A program made the translations under genes and the position numbers. A stretch of 64,000 nt of DNA from Streptomyces sp. AC555_RSS877 (GTDB lineage Bacteria; Actinomycetota; Actinomycetes; Streptomycetales; Streptomycetaceae), in the NCBI RefSeq assembly GCF_019049245.1, contig NZ_JAGMUK010000077.1, positions 165,509 to 229,508 of the forward strand, read 5' to 3'. Positions 25,126 to 33,808 of this stretch are shown piece by piece; the first letter of the stretch is position 1; the number at the start of each line of letters is the position of its first letter. The notes beneath the pieces were generated by a model, which searched no databases, was not told where the DNA came from, and saw only the letters and a list, made by a program, of their open reading frames with translations.

Positions 25126-26381
25126 GCGAGATGCTCCCGGTTGTGTGCGATCAGCTGGTCGGTCAGGGTCTCGGCGTACGCGTACTGGCCGACGAGGGGA
25201 TGGGCGAGCAGCGCCCGGAACACCCGGTCGCGGCCACCCCGCAGGGCGGCTTCCAGGGCCAGGTCCTCGTACGCCGTCACCTGTGCCGTCAGGCCCGCGT
25301 AGAGCGGGTCGACGGCCGGCACGGGCAAAGGCGTCGCACCCTTGTGGCCGACCGCCGCCTGCACCTCGATGACGGCGTCGTCCGGGAGGAACGGCAGCGT
25401 GCCCCGGTTGTACGTGTTCACCACCTGGTAGGGGCTGCCTCCCGCGCCGAGCAGTCCGGCCGCCAGGTCGACCGCCGCCTCCGAGTAGTAGGCGCCGCCC
25501 CGCTTGGCGAGGAGCCCCGGCTTCTCGTCCAGGGCCGGGTCCGCGTACATTTCCAGCAGCTGCCGCTCCATGGCGGCCACTTCGGCCGCCCGGGACGGCT
25601 TGGTGCGCAGTTCCCGTACGACCTCGTCGTGCGCGTAGTAGTAGCGCAGGTAGTACGACGGGACCACGCCGAGGCGGTCCAGGAGCGGGCGGGGCAGGTG
25701 CAGGTCGGCGGCGATCGACTCGCCGTACTCCGACAGCAGTCCGGGCAGGACGTCCTCGCCCTCCGGGCCGCCCAGGCGTACGCCGGTCTCCCAGGTGAGG
25801 TGGTTCAGGCCCACGTGGTCCAGGTGGACCTCGCCGGGCGTGACCCCGAGCAGGCCGGCGAACTTCCGCTGGAAGCCGATCGCCACGTTGCACAGGCCGA
25901 CCGCCTTGTGGCCGGCCCGGAGCAGGGCGCGGGTCACGATGCCGACCGGGTTGGTGAAGTCGATGATCCAGGCGTCGGGGTTCGTACGGTGGACCCGTTC
26001 CGCGATGTCGAGGACCACCGGGACCGTGCGCAGCGCCTTGGCGAGGCCGCCCGCGCCGGTCGTCTCCTGGCCGACGCATCCGCACTCCAGGGGCCACGTC
26101 TCGTCCTGCTGCCGGGCGGCCTGGCCTCCGACGCGCAGTTGCAGCAGCACGGCGTCGGCGCCGTCGACGCCCGCGTCGAGGTCGGAGGTCGTCACGATCC
26201 GGCCGTTGTGGCCCTGCCGGGCGAAGATACGGCGGGCCAGACCGCCCACCAGCTCAAGACGGTCCGCCGCCGGGTCCACCAGGACCAGTTCCTCGATGGG
26301 CAGGGTGTCCCGCAGACGGGCGAAGCCGTCGATGAGTTCGGGGGTGTAGGTCGAGCCTCCGCCGACCACGGTGAGTTTCAT
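25116..26381 (-). CDS. csnH: Family 4 glycosidase, 6-phospho-beta-glucosidase type
   Basis: 421 residues. GH4 enzymes cleave glycosides by an NAD- and Mn-dependent redox-elimination mechanism. Visible: the N-terminal dinucleotide site MKLTVVGGGSTYTPELIDGF, IIDFTNPVGIVTRAL, the metal-ligand Cys in LCNVAIGFQRK and His in LDHVGLNHLTWE, and the late VNTYNRGTLPFLPDD. In csn operons this enzyme is predicted to act on imported chitosan oligosaccharides, although its annotation follows 6-phospho-glucosidases; the operon encodes no PTS, so the substrate may be unphosphorylated. It is 7 bases downstream of the permease gene. Confidence 0.88.
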   Translation of the reverse strand: MKLTVVGGGSTYTPELIDGFARLRDTLPIEELVLVDPAADRLELVGGLARRIFARQGHNGRIVTTSDLDAGVDGADAVLLQLRVGGQAARQQDETWPLECGCVGQETTGAGGLAKALRTVPVVLDIAERVHRTNPDAWIIDFTNPVGIVTRALLRAGHKAVGLCNVAIGFQRKFAGLLGVTPGEVHLDHVGLNHLTWETGVRLGGPEGEDVLPGLLSEYGESIAADLHLPRPLLDRLGVVPSYYLRYYYAHDEVVRELRTKPSRAAEVAAMERQLLEMYADPALDEKPGLLAKRGGAYYSEAAVDLAAGLLGAGGSPYQVVNTYNRGTLPFLPDDAVIEVQAAVGHKGATPLPVPAVDPLYAGLTAQVTAYEDLALEAALRGGRDRVFRALLAHPLVGQYAYAETLTDQLIAHNREHLAWA

Positions 26382-26388
26382 GTCTGGG

Positions 26389-27282
26389 TCAACCCTTCAC
26401 TCCGGTGAGCGTGACGCCCTCGACGAAGGCCTTCTGGGCGAAGAAGAACACGAGGATCACGGGGGCCATGACCAGGACGGTCGCGGCCATGGTGAGGTTC
26501 CAGTCCGTGTGATGCGCTCCCTTGAACGACTCCAGGCCGTAACTCAGTGTCCAGGCGCCCGGGTTCTCGGACGCGTAGATCTGCGGGCCGAAGTAGTCGT
26601 TCCAGGCGTAGAAGAACTGGAAGAGGGCGACCGCGGCGATGCCCGGCCTGGCCATCGGCAGGACCACCTTCAGCAGCGTGCGCAGCTCCCCGCAGCCGTC
26701 GACCTTCGCCGCGTCCAGGTACTCGTTCGGGATGGTCGTCAGGAACTGCCGCAGCAGGAAGATGGAGAACGCGTCACCGAAGGCCATCGGGATGATCAGC
26801 GGCCACAGCGTGCCCGACAGGTCGAGCTGCTTCGCCCAGAACAGGTACATCGGGATGACGACCACCTGGGGCGGCAGCATCATCATCGAGATCACCAGCA
26901 TCAGGGACAGACTGCGGCCCCGGAAGCGGAACTTGGCCAGGGCGTACGCCACGGGGACCGACGACACCACGGTGAGGACGGTGCCCGCGCCGGCGTACAG
27001 CAGGGTGTTCTTCCACCAGGTCAGGAAGCCGGGCGTGTCGAAGACCTTGGCGTAGTTGCCCCATTCCCAGGTGTGCGGGATCAGATCGCGGCTGAGGGCC
27101 TGGGAGTCGCTCATCAGCGAGGTCAGGAAGACGAACACGAAGGGGAGGGTGAAGAAGAGGGCCGCGGCGACGCCGAAGGAGTGGACCGCGACCCATTCGA
27201 GTGCGGACCTGCGGCGGGCCGTGCGCGCGGCGGGCGAGGGCGGGGCCTTCGGCTCCACGGGCCTGTCGAGTACCTGGGTCAT
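26389..27282 (-). CDS. csnG: Sugar ABC transporter permease, MalG type
   Basis: 297 residues with six predicted helices, beginning with an N-terminal Pro/Ala-rich cytosolic tail and FGVAAALFFTLPFVFVFLTS. The EAA loop that contacts the ATPase reads YLDAAKVDGCGELRTLLKVV, with the conserved Gly. It pairs with the MalF-type permease encoded two bases upstream. No ATPase gene is in the operon; in Streptomyces such sugar importers share the multi-task ATPase MsiK, which explains the absence. Confidence 0.92.
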   Translation of the reverse strand: MTQVLDRPVEPKAPPSPAARTARRRSALEWVAVHSFGVAAALFFTLPFVFVFLTSLMSDSQALSRDLIPHTWEWGNYAKVFDTPGFLTWWKNTLLYAGAGTVLTVVSSVPVAYALAKFRFRGRSLSLMLVISMMMLPPQVVVIPMYLFWAKQLDLSGTLWPLIIPMAFGDAFSIFLLRQFLTTIPNEYLDAAKVDGCGELRTLLKVVLPMARPGIAAVALFQFFYAWNDYFGPQIYASENPGAWTLSYGLESFKGAHHTDWNLTMAATVLVMAPVILVFFFAQKAFVEGVTLTGVKG

Positions 27283-27284
27283 GG

Positions 27285-28253
27285 TCAGTCACCTGCCTGG
27301 ATGAGACCGCCCCGGCGCCGCATCAGCAGCGCGGTGAACGCCATCGACAGCGCGAAGAGCACCAGGGCCACCACACAGGCGGAGCCGTAGTCGAAGCGCT
27401 GGAAGCCGAGGTTGTAGACGAGCTGGGGGAGGGTGAGCGTCGACTTGTCCGGGTAGCCGGGTTCGAACTGGGTGCCGGCGCCCTGGATCACACCCGAGGC
27501 GACCTTTCCGGCGATGAGCGGCTGCGCGTAGTACTGCATCGCCTGGATGACTCCGGTGACCACGGCGAACATCACGATCGGCGAGATGTTCGGCAGGGTG
27601 ACGAACCGGAACCGCTGCCAGGCCGACGCGCCGTCCAGCTCGGCGGCTTCGTACTGCTCCCGCGGTACGTCGAGCAGCGCGGCCATGAAGATGACCATCA
27701 GGTCGCCGATGCCCCACAGGGCGAGCAGGGTGAGGGCCGGCTTGGACCAGGAGGGGTCGTTGAACCAGCCGGGGGCCGGGAGACCGATGCCTTCGAGGAT
27801 CGAGTTGACCGGTCCGGTGCCGGGGTTGAGCAGAAAGGCGAAGGCCATGGTGGCGGCCACCGGCGGGGCCAGGTAGGGCAGGTAGAAGAGGGTGCGGAAG
27901 ACGCCCGTGCCCGTCCTGATCTTCGTGATCAGCATGCCGACGCCGAGACCGAAGGCGACCCGGAGGGTGACCATGATCAGGACGAGCCACAGGGTGTTGC
28001 GCAGGGCGGGCCAGAAGAGGGGATAGTGCTCGAAGACGTACGTCCAGTTCTTCGTTCCGCTCCAGGTCGGCGGTTTGAAGCCGTCGTAGTGCATGAACGA
28101 GAAATAGACGGTCGAGATCAGCGGGTACGCGAAGAAGACCGCGAAGCCGATCAGCCAGGGCGACATGAAGGCGAGGGTGCGAAGTGCCTGCTTCCGCTGC
28201 TTCGCTGCGAGGCCGGACGGGCGGCGCTTCGACGCCAGGGTGAGCGTGCTCAT
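27285..28253 (-). CDS. csnF: Sugar ABC transporter permease, MalF type
   Basis: 322 residues, six helices, with FMSPWLIGFAVFFAYPLIST as the first and the EAA loop YEAAELDGASAWQRFRFVTL. The start is the ATG whose first base overlaps the TGA of the binding-protein gene (TGATG). It should form the heterodimeric channel with the MalG-type partner for import of chito-oligosaccharides. Long extracellular loop near residues 250-280 (VIQGAGTQFEPGYPDKS) is typical of the subgroup. Confidence 0.92.
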   Translation of the reverse strand: MSTLTLASKRRPSGLAAKQRKQALRTLAFMSPWLIGFAVFFAYPLISTVYFSFMHYDGFKPPTWSGTKNWTYVFEHYPLFWPALRNTLWLVLIMVTLRVAFGLGVGMLITKIRTGTGVFRTLFYLPYLAPPVAATMAFAFLLNPGTGPVNSILEGIGLPAPGWFNDPSWSKPALTLLALWGIGDLMVIFMAALLDVPREQYEAAELDGASAWQRFRFVTLPNISPIVMFAVVTGVIQAMQYYAQPLIAGKVASGVIQGAGTQFEPGYPDKSTLTLPQLVYNLGFQRFDYGSACVVALVLFALSMAFTALLMRRRGGLIQAGD

Positions 28254-29584
28254 CACTTGGCCTGTGCGATGTCCGTGTCGATCTGCTCGGCCGTGTCGGC
28301 GAGACCCGCCTTGAGGTCCTTGACCTTTCCGCTCTCGTACTCGTACCCGAAGTTCTGGATCGTCGTGAGGTACACCCCGCCGTTGACGGAGGCCGGGGAC
28401 GTCGTGGAGTTCGGGTTCGCGGCGATGTCCAGGAACGTCTTGAAGCGCGGGTCGTACGTCAGGTCCGGCGACTTGAGGGCCGCCAGTGTGGACGGCACGT
28501 TGTGGATGGCGTTGGAGAAGGCCACCACCGCGTCCGTGTCCGTGGTGATGTACTTGACCAGCTCCCAGGCCGCGTTCTGCTTCGTGCTGGTGGCGGCGAT
28601 CCCGGCGATGGTGCCGGTGATGTAGCCCTTGCCGTACTGGTCGGCCTGGTCGTCGGGGACGGGCAGCGGGGCCACGCCGATCTCGAAGTTGGGCCCCGCG
28701 TCCAGGGCCATGCCCAGGCGCCACTCGCCGTCGAGCTGCATGGCGACCTGGCCGGTCTGGAAGGGGTGCTTGGGGCCCCACTCGTCGCCGAGCGTGGAGC
28801 GGTACTTCTCCAGCCGCTGGTAGCCGCCGAGTTCGTCGACGAGCCTCTTCTGGAGGGTGAATCCGGCCTCGAAGGCGGGATCCTCGGCGAGGTTCGACTT
28901 GCCGCTGGAGTCGAAGTACGTGGGGGAGAACTGCCCGAGATAGTGCTCGGTCGTCGTCTCCCAGCCGTGGTAGTTCGGCATGAATCCCAGCTGCTTGTAG
29001 CTGTCGCCGTCGTCGATCGTCAGCTTCTTGGCGGCGGCTTCGAACTGGGACCAGGTCTTCGGCGGGCTGTCGATGCCCGCCTTCTCGAAGGCGGTCTTGT
29101 TGTAGTAGAGGCCGTAGGCGTCGCCCAGCAGCGGGACGCTGCACCGGTTCCCGTCGAACTGGGTGTACTCGTTCATCGCCTTCGGGAAGGTCTTCTCCGG
29201 GTCGATTCCCGCCTTCTCGAAGAGGGGGTTGAGGTCGACCAGCGCGCCCGAGGAACAGAACTTGCCCACGTTGTTGGTGGTGAACGACGAGATCACGTCG
29301 GGCGCCTTGGCGCCGCCCGTCCTGAGCGCCTGGTTCATCTTGTCGTCGGTCATGTTGCCGACGACGTTGACGTGGATGGTGGGGTGCGTCTTCTCGAAGC
29401 CGGCGACCAGCGACTTCACGGCCTTCACCTCGGCGGGCGCGCTCCAGGCGTGCCAGAAGTTGAGGGTCGTCTCCTTGCCGGCGTCGTCGCTCGCGTCGGA
29501 GCCGGACTGGCCGGTACAGGCGGTGGCGAGGAGGGCCACGGAGACGGCGGCGGCGAGCGCGACTTTTCTTGACATTCCGGGCAT
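28253..29584 (-). CDS. csnE: Chitosan-oligosaccharide binding lipoprotein
   Basis: 443 residues, extracellular solute-binding protein family 1. The N-terminus is a lipoprotein signal peptide: MSRK, hydrophobic VALAAAVSVALLATAC with lipobox LATAC, then a Ser/Asp-rich spacer. Mature domain motifs include TTLNFWHAWSAPAEVKAVKS, DVISSFTTNNVGKF and VAMQLDGEWRLG with an aromatic sugar-stacking residue. It is the first structural gene after csnR (82-base gap) and sits before two permease genes, so it supplies ligand to the importer. An internal ATG at 29575 is an alternative start three residues later. Confidence 0.9.
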   Translation of the reverse strand: MPGMSRKVALAAAVSVALLATACTGQSGSDASDDAGKETTLNFWHAWSAPAEVKAVKSLVAGFEKTHPTIHVNVVGNMTDDKMNQALRTGGAKAPDVISSFTTNNVGKFCSSGALVDLNPLFEKAGIDPEKTFPKAMNEYTQFDGNRCSVPLLGDAYGLYYNKTAFEKAGIDSPPKTWSQFEAAAKKLTIDDGDSYKQLGFMPNYHGWETTTEHYLGQFSPTYFDSSGKSNLAEDPAFEAGFTLQKRLVDELGGYQRLEKYRSTLGDEWGPKHPFQTGQVAMQLDGEWRLGMALDAGPNFEIGVAPLPVPDDQADQYGKGYITGTIAGIAATSTKQNAAWELVKYITTDTDAVVAFSNAIHNVPSTLAALKSPDLTYDPRFKTFLDIAANPNSTTSPASVNGGVYLTTIQNFGYEYESGKVKDLKAGLADTAEQIDTDIAQAK

Positions 29585-29666
29585 GACGGGGTCTCCCTAG
29601 GGCAGGGCTGGGGCAGGGGTGGTGGGTGTGCGAGTGTGCGGGGCTCTTGGTGAGGAGGCTGGGAAC

Positions 29667-30878
29667 TCAGCGCGAGGTGTCGAAGACCTCGTCGCGGGTG
29701 GCCGCGAGCGCGCTCTCCAGCGCGCCGCGCAGGACGGGGTGTTCCTGGACGTCGCCGACGACGAGCCGGGGCCGGGGCGCGGCCAGCTCCTCCAGTTCGG
29801 CCTGGACGAGAGCGCGCAGCGGTTCCCCGCCACAGGTGAGCGAGGCGCCGCTGAGGACGACGAGTTCGGGGTCGAGGACGGAGACGAGGGAGGCGAGACC
29901 GGTGGCGAGGTGCGTCGCGTACGCCTCCAGCAGCCGCCGGTGCGGACCGTCGTCGGCCTCCGCGGCGCGGGCGACGAGGGCGGCGGCGACCTCGGCGTAC
30001 GGGCCGGACGGGATGTTCTTGACACCGAGCCGGCGGGCCAGCTTGGGGATCGCCTGAGAGCCGGCCAGCTCCTGGTAGCCGCCGCTGCCGGCCTTGCTGA
30101 CCTGCCGGACCAGCGGGGTGCCCGGCACCGGAAGGAAGCCGACCTCGCCGGCGCCGCCGGTCCAGCCGCGGTGCAGCCGGCCGCCGAGGACCAGGGCGGC
30201 GCCGAGGCCTCCCTCGTTCCACAGCAGGACGAAGTCGCCGTGCCCGCGGGCCGCGCCGAGCCGCTGCTCGGCCACCGCGACGAGGTTCACGTCGTTCTCG
30301 TACTCGACCGGCATGGGCAGGGCGGCGGCGAGTTCGTCGAGCAGCGTGGGGGAGTGCCAGCCGGGCAGGTGGGAGGCGTAGCGCAGGCGGCCGGTGTTGG
30401 GGTCGAAGGCGCCGGGGGTGCCGATGACGAGCCGGTGCACGTCGTCACGGGCGAGGCCGGCCGCCTTGACCGCGCCGTCCAGGGCGTCGCCGACCTGTCG
30501 GACGACGGGCTGCGTGGGACGCCGCCCCGGGGTCGGCAGCTCGTACGTCCCCACCGTGCGGCCGGTGATGTCGGCGACGGCGGCACGGACGCGCTCGGGG
30601 GTGACGTCGAGTCCGGCGGCGTACGCGGCGGCCGCGTTGACCTCGTACAGCTGGGCGTTGGGTCCCGGGCGGCCCTCGCTGGTGCCGGTCGCGAGGACCA
30701 GCCCGGACGCCTCCAGGCGGGCCAGGAGCTGGGACGCGGTCGGCTTCGACAGGCCGGTGAGCTTGCCGATCCGGGTGCGGGACAGCGGCCCGTGCTCCAG
30801 GAGGAGGTCCAGGGCGGCGCGGTCGTTCATGGCGCGCAGGACGCGCGGGGTGCCCGGCGTACCGGCGGTTCCTGCCAT
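29667..30878 (-). CDS. csnR: ROK-family repressor of the chitosan operon
   Basis: 403 residues. An N-terminal winged helix (RTRIGKLTGLSKPTASQLLA, about 35-55) is fused to a ROK sugar-binding domain with GLDVTPERVRAAVADITGR, LVIGTPGAFDPNTG and LLWNEGGLGAALVLGGRLH. The usual ROK zinc motif (CxCGxxGC) is absent; the corresponding region near 250-265 reads VPGTPLVRQVSKAGSGGYQE, so it is a zinc-free ROK regulator as expected for a non-enzyme. In Streptomyces lividans CsnR represses its own six-gene operon and the chitosanase gene and is released by chito-oligosaccharides; gene order here (csnR-E-F-G-H-K) is the same. A matching operator lies at 30953-30965. Confidence 0.9.
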   Translation of the reverse strand: MAGTAGTPGTPRVLRAMNDRAALDLLLEHGPLSRTRIGKLTGLSKPTASQLLARLEASGLVLATGTSEGRPGPNAQLYEVNAAAAYAAGLDVTPERVRAAVADITGRTVGTYELPTPGRRPTQPVVRQVGDALDGAVKAAGLARDDVHRLVIGTPGAFDPNTGRLRYASHLPGWHSPTLLDELAAALPMPVEYENDVNLVAVAEQRLGAARGHGDFVLLWNEGGLGAALVLGGRLHRGWTGGAGEVGFLPVPGTPLVRQVSKAGSGGYQELAGSQAIPKLARRLGVKNIPSGPYAEVAAALVARAAEADDGPHRRLLEAYATHLATGLASLVSVLDPELVVLSGASLTCGGEPLRALVQAELEELAAPRPRLVVGDVQEHPVLRGALESALAATRDEVFDTSR

Positions 30879-30952
30879 GGGGTCGACACCTGCCTCTCGG
30901 CTGTCCAGGTTCCCAGTGATCAGGCCGGGAAGTCCATCTCGGCGTGATTGTT

Positions 30953-30965
30953 AGGAAGGTTTCCT
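30953..30965. promoter_or_regulatory. CsnR operator box
   Basis: AGGAAGGTTTCCT differs by one base from the AGGAAAGTTTCCT palindrome I recall as the CsnR recognition sequence in S. lividans. It is 75 bases upstream of the csnR start, where it would cover the promoter and allow autorepression of the whole operon. Confidence 0.75.
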
Positions 30966-30969
30966 GTCT

Positions 30970-30985
30970 GGTGGTCTGGACCATA
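30970..30985. promoter_or_regulatory. DasR-like dre site
   Basis: The 16-mer GGTGGTCTGGACCATA has a perfect core TGGTC-TG-GACCA and differs mainly by one central base from the DasR consensus (A-C/G-TGGTCTAGACCA-C/G-T). DasR is the GntR-family master regulator of GlcNAc and chitin metabolism in Streptomyces. It sits five bases from the CsnR box, so both regulators could compete or cooperate at the csnR promoter. The identification is by consensus only. Confidence 0.6.
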
Positions 30986-31094
30986 GAACTGGCGTGAAGC
31001 AGCCGTCAAGAGACCGACGCCGAGGCAACACAGTCGTTACCTGCCGGGGCGACAAGGGGGTGAGGGCAGCCGGGCACGGCCGGAATGCGACAAG

Positions 31095-31134
31095 CGAGAG
31101 GGGGCGCCCGGAAAGATCCGGGCGCCCCCTCTCG
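31095..31134. terminator. Strong hairpin terminator after the MscS gene
   Basis: A perfect 17-bp stem (CGAGAGGGGGCGCCCGG and its complement) with a 6-base loop, lying 8 bases beyond the stop of the mechanosensitive channel gene. There is no U-tract, as is usual in this genus. Confidence 0.8.
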
Positions 31135-31142
31135 TACGTCTC

Positions 31143-32225
31143 CTACTTCGCCACACCCGGAGGCGTCAGCGGCGTGGCCGCCTGCGCCTGCGGTGACGCC
31201 GTGTTGGAGTACGCCGACGGGGCCGCCATGCCGGCCGTCGGATCCGCGTCCGGATCCGCCTCCGCGGGGAGGGCGGGGCCGCCGACGATCGGGATGCTCG
31301 CCGCGTCGAAGGCGTGCTTGATGCGCCAGCGCAGTTCGCGTTCGACGGTGAGGGCCTTGCCGGGCATCGTCTTGGCGGAGACGCGGACGACCATCGAGTC
31401 GAGCAGGACGCTGTCCAGGCCGAGGACCTCGATCGGGCCCCACAGCAGCTCGTTCCAGGGCTCTTCCTTGCTCATCTTCTCGGCGACCTCGTTCAGGGTC
31501 CGCTTCACCTTGTCGAGGTCCTCGTCGGAGCGGACGGTGACGTCGACGCCGGCCGTGGCCCAGCCCTGGGAGAGGTTGCCGATGCGCTTGACCTCGCCGT
31601 TTCGGACGTACCAGATCTCGCCGTTGTCGCCGCGCAGCTTCGTGACGCGCAGGCCCACCTCGATGACCTCGCCCGCGGCCACGCCCGCGTCGATGCTGTC
31701 GCCGACGCCGTACTGGTCCTCAAGGATCATGAAGACGCCGGACAGGAAGTCCGTCACCAGGTTCCGGGCGCCGAAACCGATCGCCACACCCGCGACACCG
31801 GCGGACGCCAGCAGCGGGGCGAGGTTGATCTGGAAGGTGCCGAGGATCATCAGGGCCGCGGTGCCGAGGATCAGGAAGCTCGCGACCGAGCGGAGCACCG
31901 AGCCGATCGCCTGGGAGCGCTGACGGCGGCGCTCCACGTTCACCAGCAGACCGCCGAGCGGGCTGCCGTCGACCGGCACCGAGCGGTTCATCCGGTCGAT
32001 CAGCTTGGTGATCGCCCGCCGCACCACGAATCTCAGGACCGCCGCTATCACCAGGATCAGCAGGACCCTCAGGCCGATGGCCAGCCAGGTGGACCAGTTC
32101 TGCTCGATCCAGCTGGCGGCGTTCGTCGCGCTCTCCTGGGCGTCCTCGAGCGACGGCACGGCCGGAGCGGTGGGCGACGGCGACGGCGACGGACCGGCGG
32201 CCAGTAGGACGGCGGACAAGGACAC
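31143..32225 (-). CDS. Small-conductance mechanosensitive channel (MscS family)
   Basis: 360 residues. Three N-terminal helices (WLAIGLRVLLILVIAAVLRF and following, then the pore helix region LASAGVAGVAIGFGARNLVT) are followed by the cytosolic beta and alpha/beta vestibule domains (about 165-300). The pore-lining Ala/Gly pattern GVAGVAIGFGARNLV is characteristic. The C-terminus has a Pro/Ala-rich tail of 50 residues. Such channels open on membrane tension after hypo-osmotic shock. GTG start at 32225 with GGAGGT seven bases upstream. Monocistronic, ending in the hairpin at 31095-31134. Confidence 0.9.
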   Translation of the reverse strand: MSLSAVLLAAGPSPSPSPTAPAVPSLEDAQESATNAASWIEQNWSTWLAIGLRVLLILVIAAVLRFVVRRAITKLIDRMNRSVPVDGSPLGGLLVNVERRRQRSQAIGSVLRSVASFLILGTAALMILGTFQINLAPLLASAGVAGVAIGFGARNLVTDFLSGVFMILEDQYGVGDSIDAGVAAGEVIEVGLRVTKLRGDNGEIWYVRNGEVKRIGNLSQGWATAGVDVTVRSDEDLDKVKRTLNEVAEKMSKEEPWNELLWGPIEVLGLDSVLLDSMVVRVSAKTMPGKALTVERELRWRIKHAFDAASIPIVGGPALPAEADPDADPTAGMAAPSAYSNTASPQAQAATPLTPPGVAK

Positions 32226-32564
32226 GGCAGGTACCTCCAGTGCAGCGGTCCGCCCCTCCGGCAGCGGTCAAGGTCGTCCAGCCGTGCTTCAAGGTCACGG
32301 AAAGGTCACCGGTGGGGCAGACCCACCACACTATCGGGGCATCGTGTGTGGATCGTTGTGATGTTCGAGGGAGAGACGGCTTTCACCTGGGGATGAACAG
32401 GTGGGATGAACAATTCGTGATCCGGGGGAGGAACCGGATGTGGTCGAAAACACTCCCAGCCCGTTACGGGGACATGGTGGCGCTTCCGCCAGGCATGAGG
32501 GGAGACTGACTACGAAATCGTCCCGGCGCGAGCCACGCGCCGCCGGCGTCCAAGGAGGCCATCC
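32226..32564. other. Divergent intergenic region with GGATGAACA direct repeats
   Basis: 339 bases between the divergent mscS-type and HNH genes. No convincing gene is present. It is less GC-rich than its surroundings, and two GGATGAACA units start 13 bases apart at 32391 and 32404; as direct repeats at a spacing a little over one helical turn they could be a regulator's binding site. The HNH gene's ribosome-binding site (AAGGAGG) is at the right edge. Confidence 0.6.
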
Positions 32565-33101
32565 GTGCCGCATGTCCTGGTCCTGAACGCGTCGTACGAG
32601 CCGCTCGGCGTCGTACCGCTCCGCCGCGCACTCATCCTCGTGCTCGAGAACAAGGCCGTGTGCCTCGAGGAGTCCGGCGCCTTCATGCACAGCGCTACCG
32701 TCACAGTCCCCGCACCCAGCGTGGTCCGGCTCAAGCGATTCGTCCGGGTTCCCTATCGGGGGCCCGTTCCTCTGACCCGGCGGGCGTTGTTCGCCCGTGA
32801 CGGGGGCCGGTGCATGTACTGCGGTGGCGTCGCAACCAGCGTCGACCACGTCATCCCGCGCAGCCGCGGGGGCAAGCACGTCTGGGACAACGTGGTCGCC
32901 TCGTGCCGCCGCTGCAACCACGTGAAGGCCGACCGCCATCTCGTCGAGATCGGCTGGCGGCTGCGTCACAAACCCGCCCCTCCCACCGGCCTGGCCTGGC
33001 GCATCATCGGGACCGGCCACCGGGATCCGCGCTGGATGCCGTACTTGCAGCCATACGGCGCCGACGACGCCTTGGCCCGGATCGAAGGCATTTCCGCCTG
33101 A
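32565..33101 (+). CDS. HNH endonuclease domain protein
   Basis: 178 residues, GTG start behind AAGGAGG. The N-terminal half (HVLVLNASYEPLGVVPLRRA to about 75) is the conserved lead of actinobacterial HNH proteins. The nuclease core has RDGGRCMYCGG, the catalytic VDHVIPRSRGG and CRRCNHVKADR, giving two CxxC zinc ligands and the H-N-H residues. Chromosomal, monocistronic proteins of this type are near universal in Streptomyces, so a housekeeping DNA-processing role is more likely than a mobile-element one; the substrate is unknown. Confidence 0.9.
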   Translation: MPHVLVLNASYEPLGVVPLRRALILVLENKAVCLEESGAFMHSATVTVPAPSVVRLKRFVRVPYRGPVPLTRRALFARDGGRCMYCGGVATSVDHVIPRSRGGKHVWDNVVASCRRCNHVKADRHLVEIGWRLRHKPAPPTGLAWRIIGTGHRDPRWMPYLQPYGADDALARIEGISA

Positions 33102-33133
33102 CATCGATCCGGGCTTTCGCATGTCCGCCGTCC

Positions 33134-33168
33134 GTGCCGGCCCCACGTCCCTGACGTGGGGCCGGCAC
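33134..33168. terminator. Bidirectional hairpin terminator
   Basis: A perfect 16-bp stem (GTGCCGGCCCCACGTC and complement) with a 3-base loop between the convergent HNH and membrane-protein genes. A second, weaker inverted repeat (CCCGGATCGA / TCGATCCGGG) overlaps the HNH stop just before it. Confidence 0.8.
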
Positions 33169-33169
33169 T

Positions 33170-33808
33170 TCAGTGGCGCACCGCCTCCGCCCGCGCCCCG
33201 CGTACGACGTACAGCGCCCCGCCCACCACGCAGGCCGCCAGCGCCGCGGCCCAGGCGCCCGCCTCCCCGCCGGGCTGCACCGGCCAGGCCCACACCGTGC
33301 TCGCGCGCCCGTGCGCACCGGCGCCCCCCAGGTACACGGCGCTGACGTAGCCGAAGGCCGGCAGCCAGCTCAGCCGGGCGCCGAGCAGGGCGGCCGCGGC
33401 CGCGGTGAGGCCGGTGGAGCCGAGCGTGTTGCGGATCATCGCCGGCGGCCCGAACACCGACGCGTGCCCGAGCACCGCCACCGACAGCAGGGCCGCGGCG
33501 AGCGCGGTGAGGGTCAGGAGATGGACCAGACGCCGCCGCCACCAGGGGTGCACGGCCGTACGGTCCAGCTCCTCGGACGCGGTGTACAGACTCGACCCGA
33601 TCACCGCGGCGGCGAACAGCGGGGCCAGCGCCACGACCGGCACCCGCCGTTCCGGATCCACGTAGGCGTCCAGCCCGTGAGCCGCCCACACGGCGAGCCC
33701 GGCAGTGGCGAAGAGCACCGCGAGGGCGCGCGGGACGGTACGCGAGCGGGCGTAGAGAAGCAGTCCGGCGGCGCGCGAACGGCCGTACGGCACGGAGAGT
33801 TCGCTCAC
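33170..33808 (-). CDS. Integral membrane protein of the sigma/ABC operon
   Basis: 212 residues with about six predicted helices (RALAVLFATAGLAVWAAHGL, VALAPLFAAAVIGSSLYTAS, LLTLTALAAALLSVAVLGHA, and three more toward the C-terminus WAAALAACVVGGALYVVRGA). No catalytic motif. The GTG start overlaps the TGA of the preceding permease gene (GTGA), so it is the last translationally coupled member of the operon and is probably a second or accessory transmembrane subunit of the ABC transporter. Confidence 0.78.
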   Translation of the reverse strand: MSELSVPYGRSRAAGLLLYARSRTVPRALAVLFATAGLAVWAAHGLDAYVDPERRVPVVALAPLFAAAVIGSSLYTASEELDRTAVHPWWRRRLVHLLTLTALAAALLSVAVLGHASVFGPPAMIRNTLGSTGLTAAAAALLGARLSWLPAFGYVSAVYLGGAGAHGRASTVWAWPVQPGGEAGAWAAALAACVVGGALYVVRGARAEAVRH

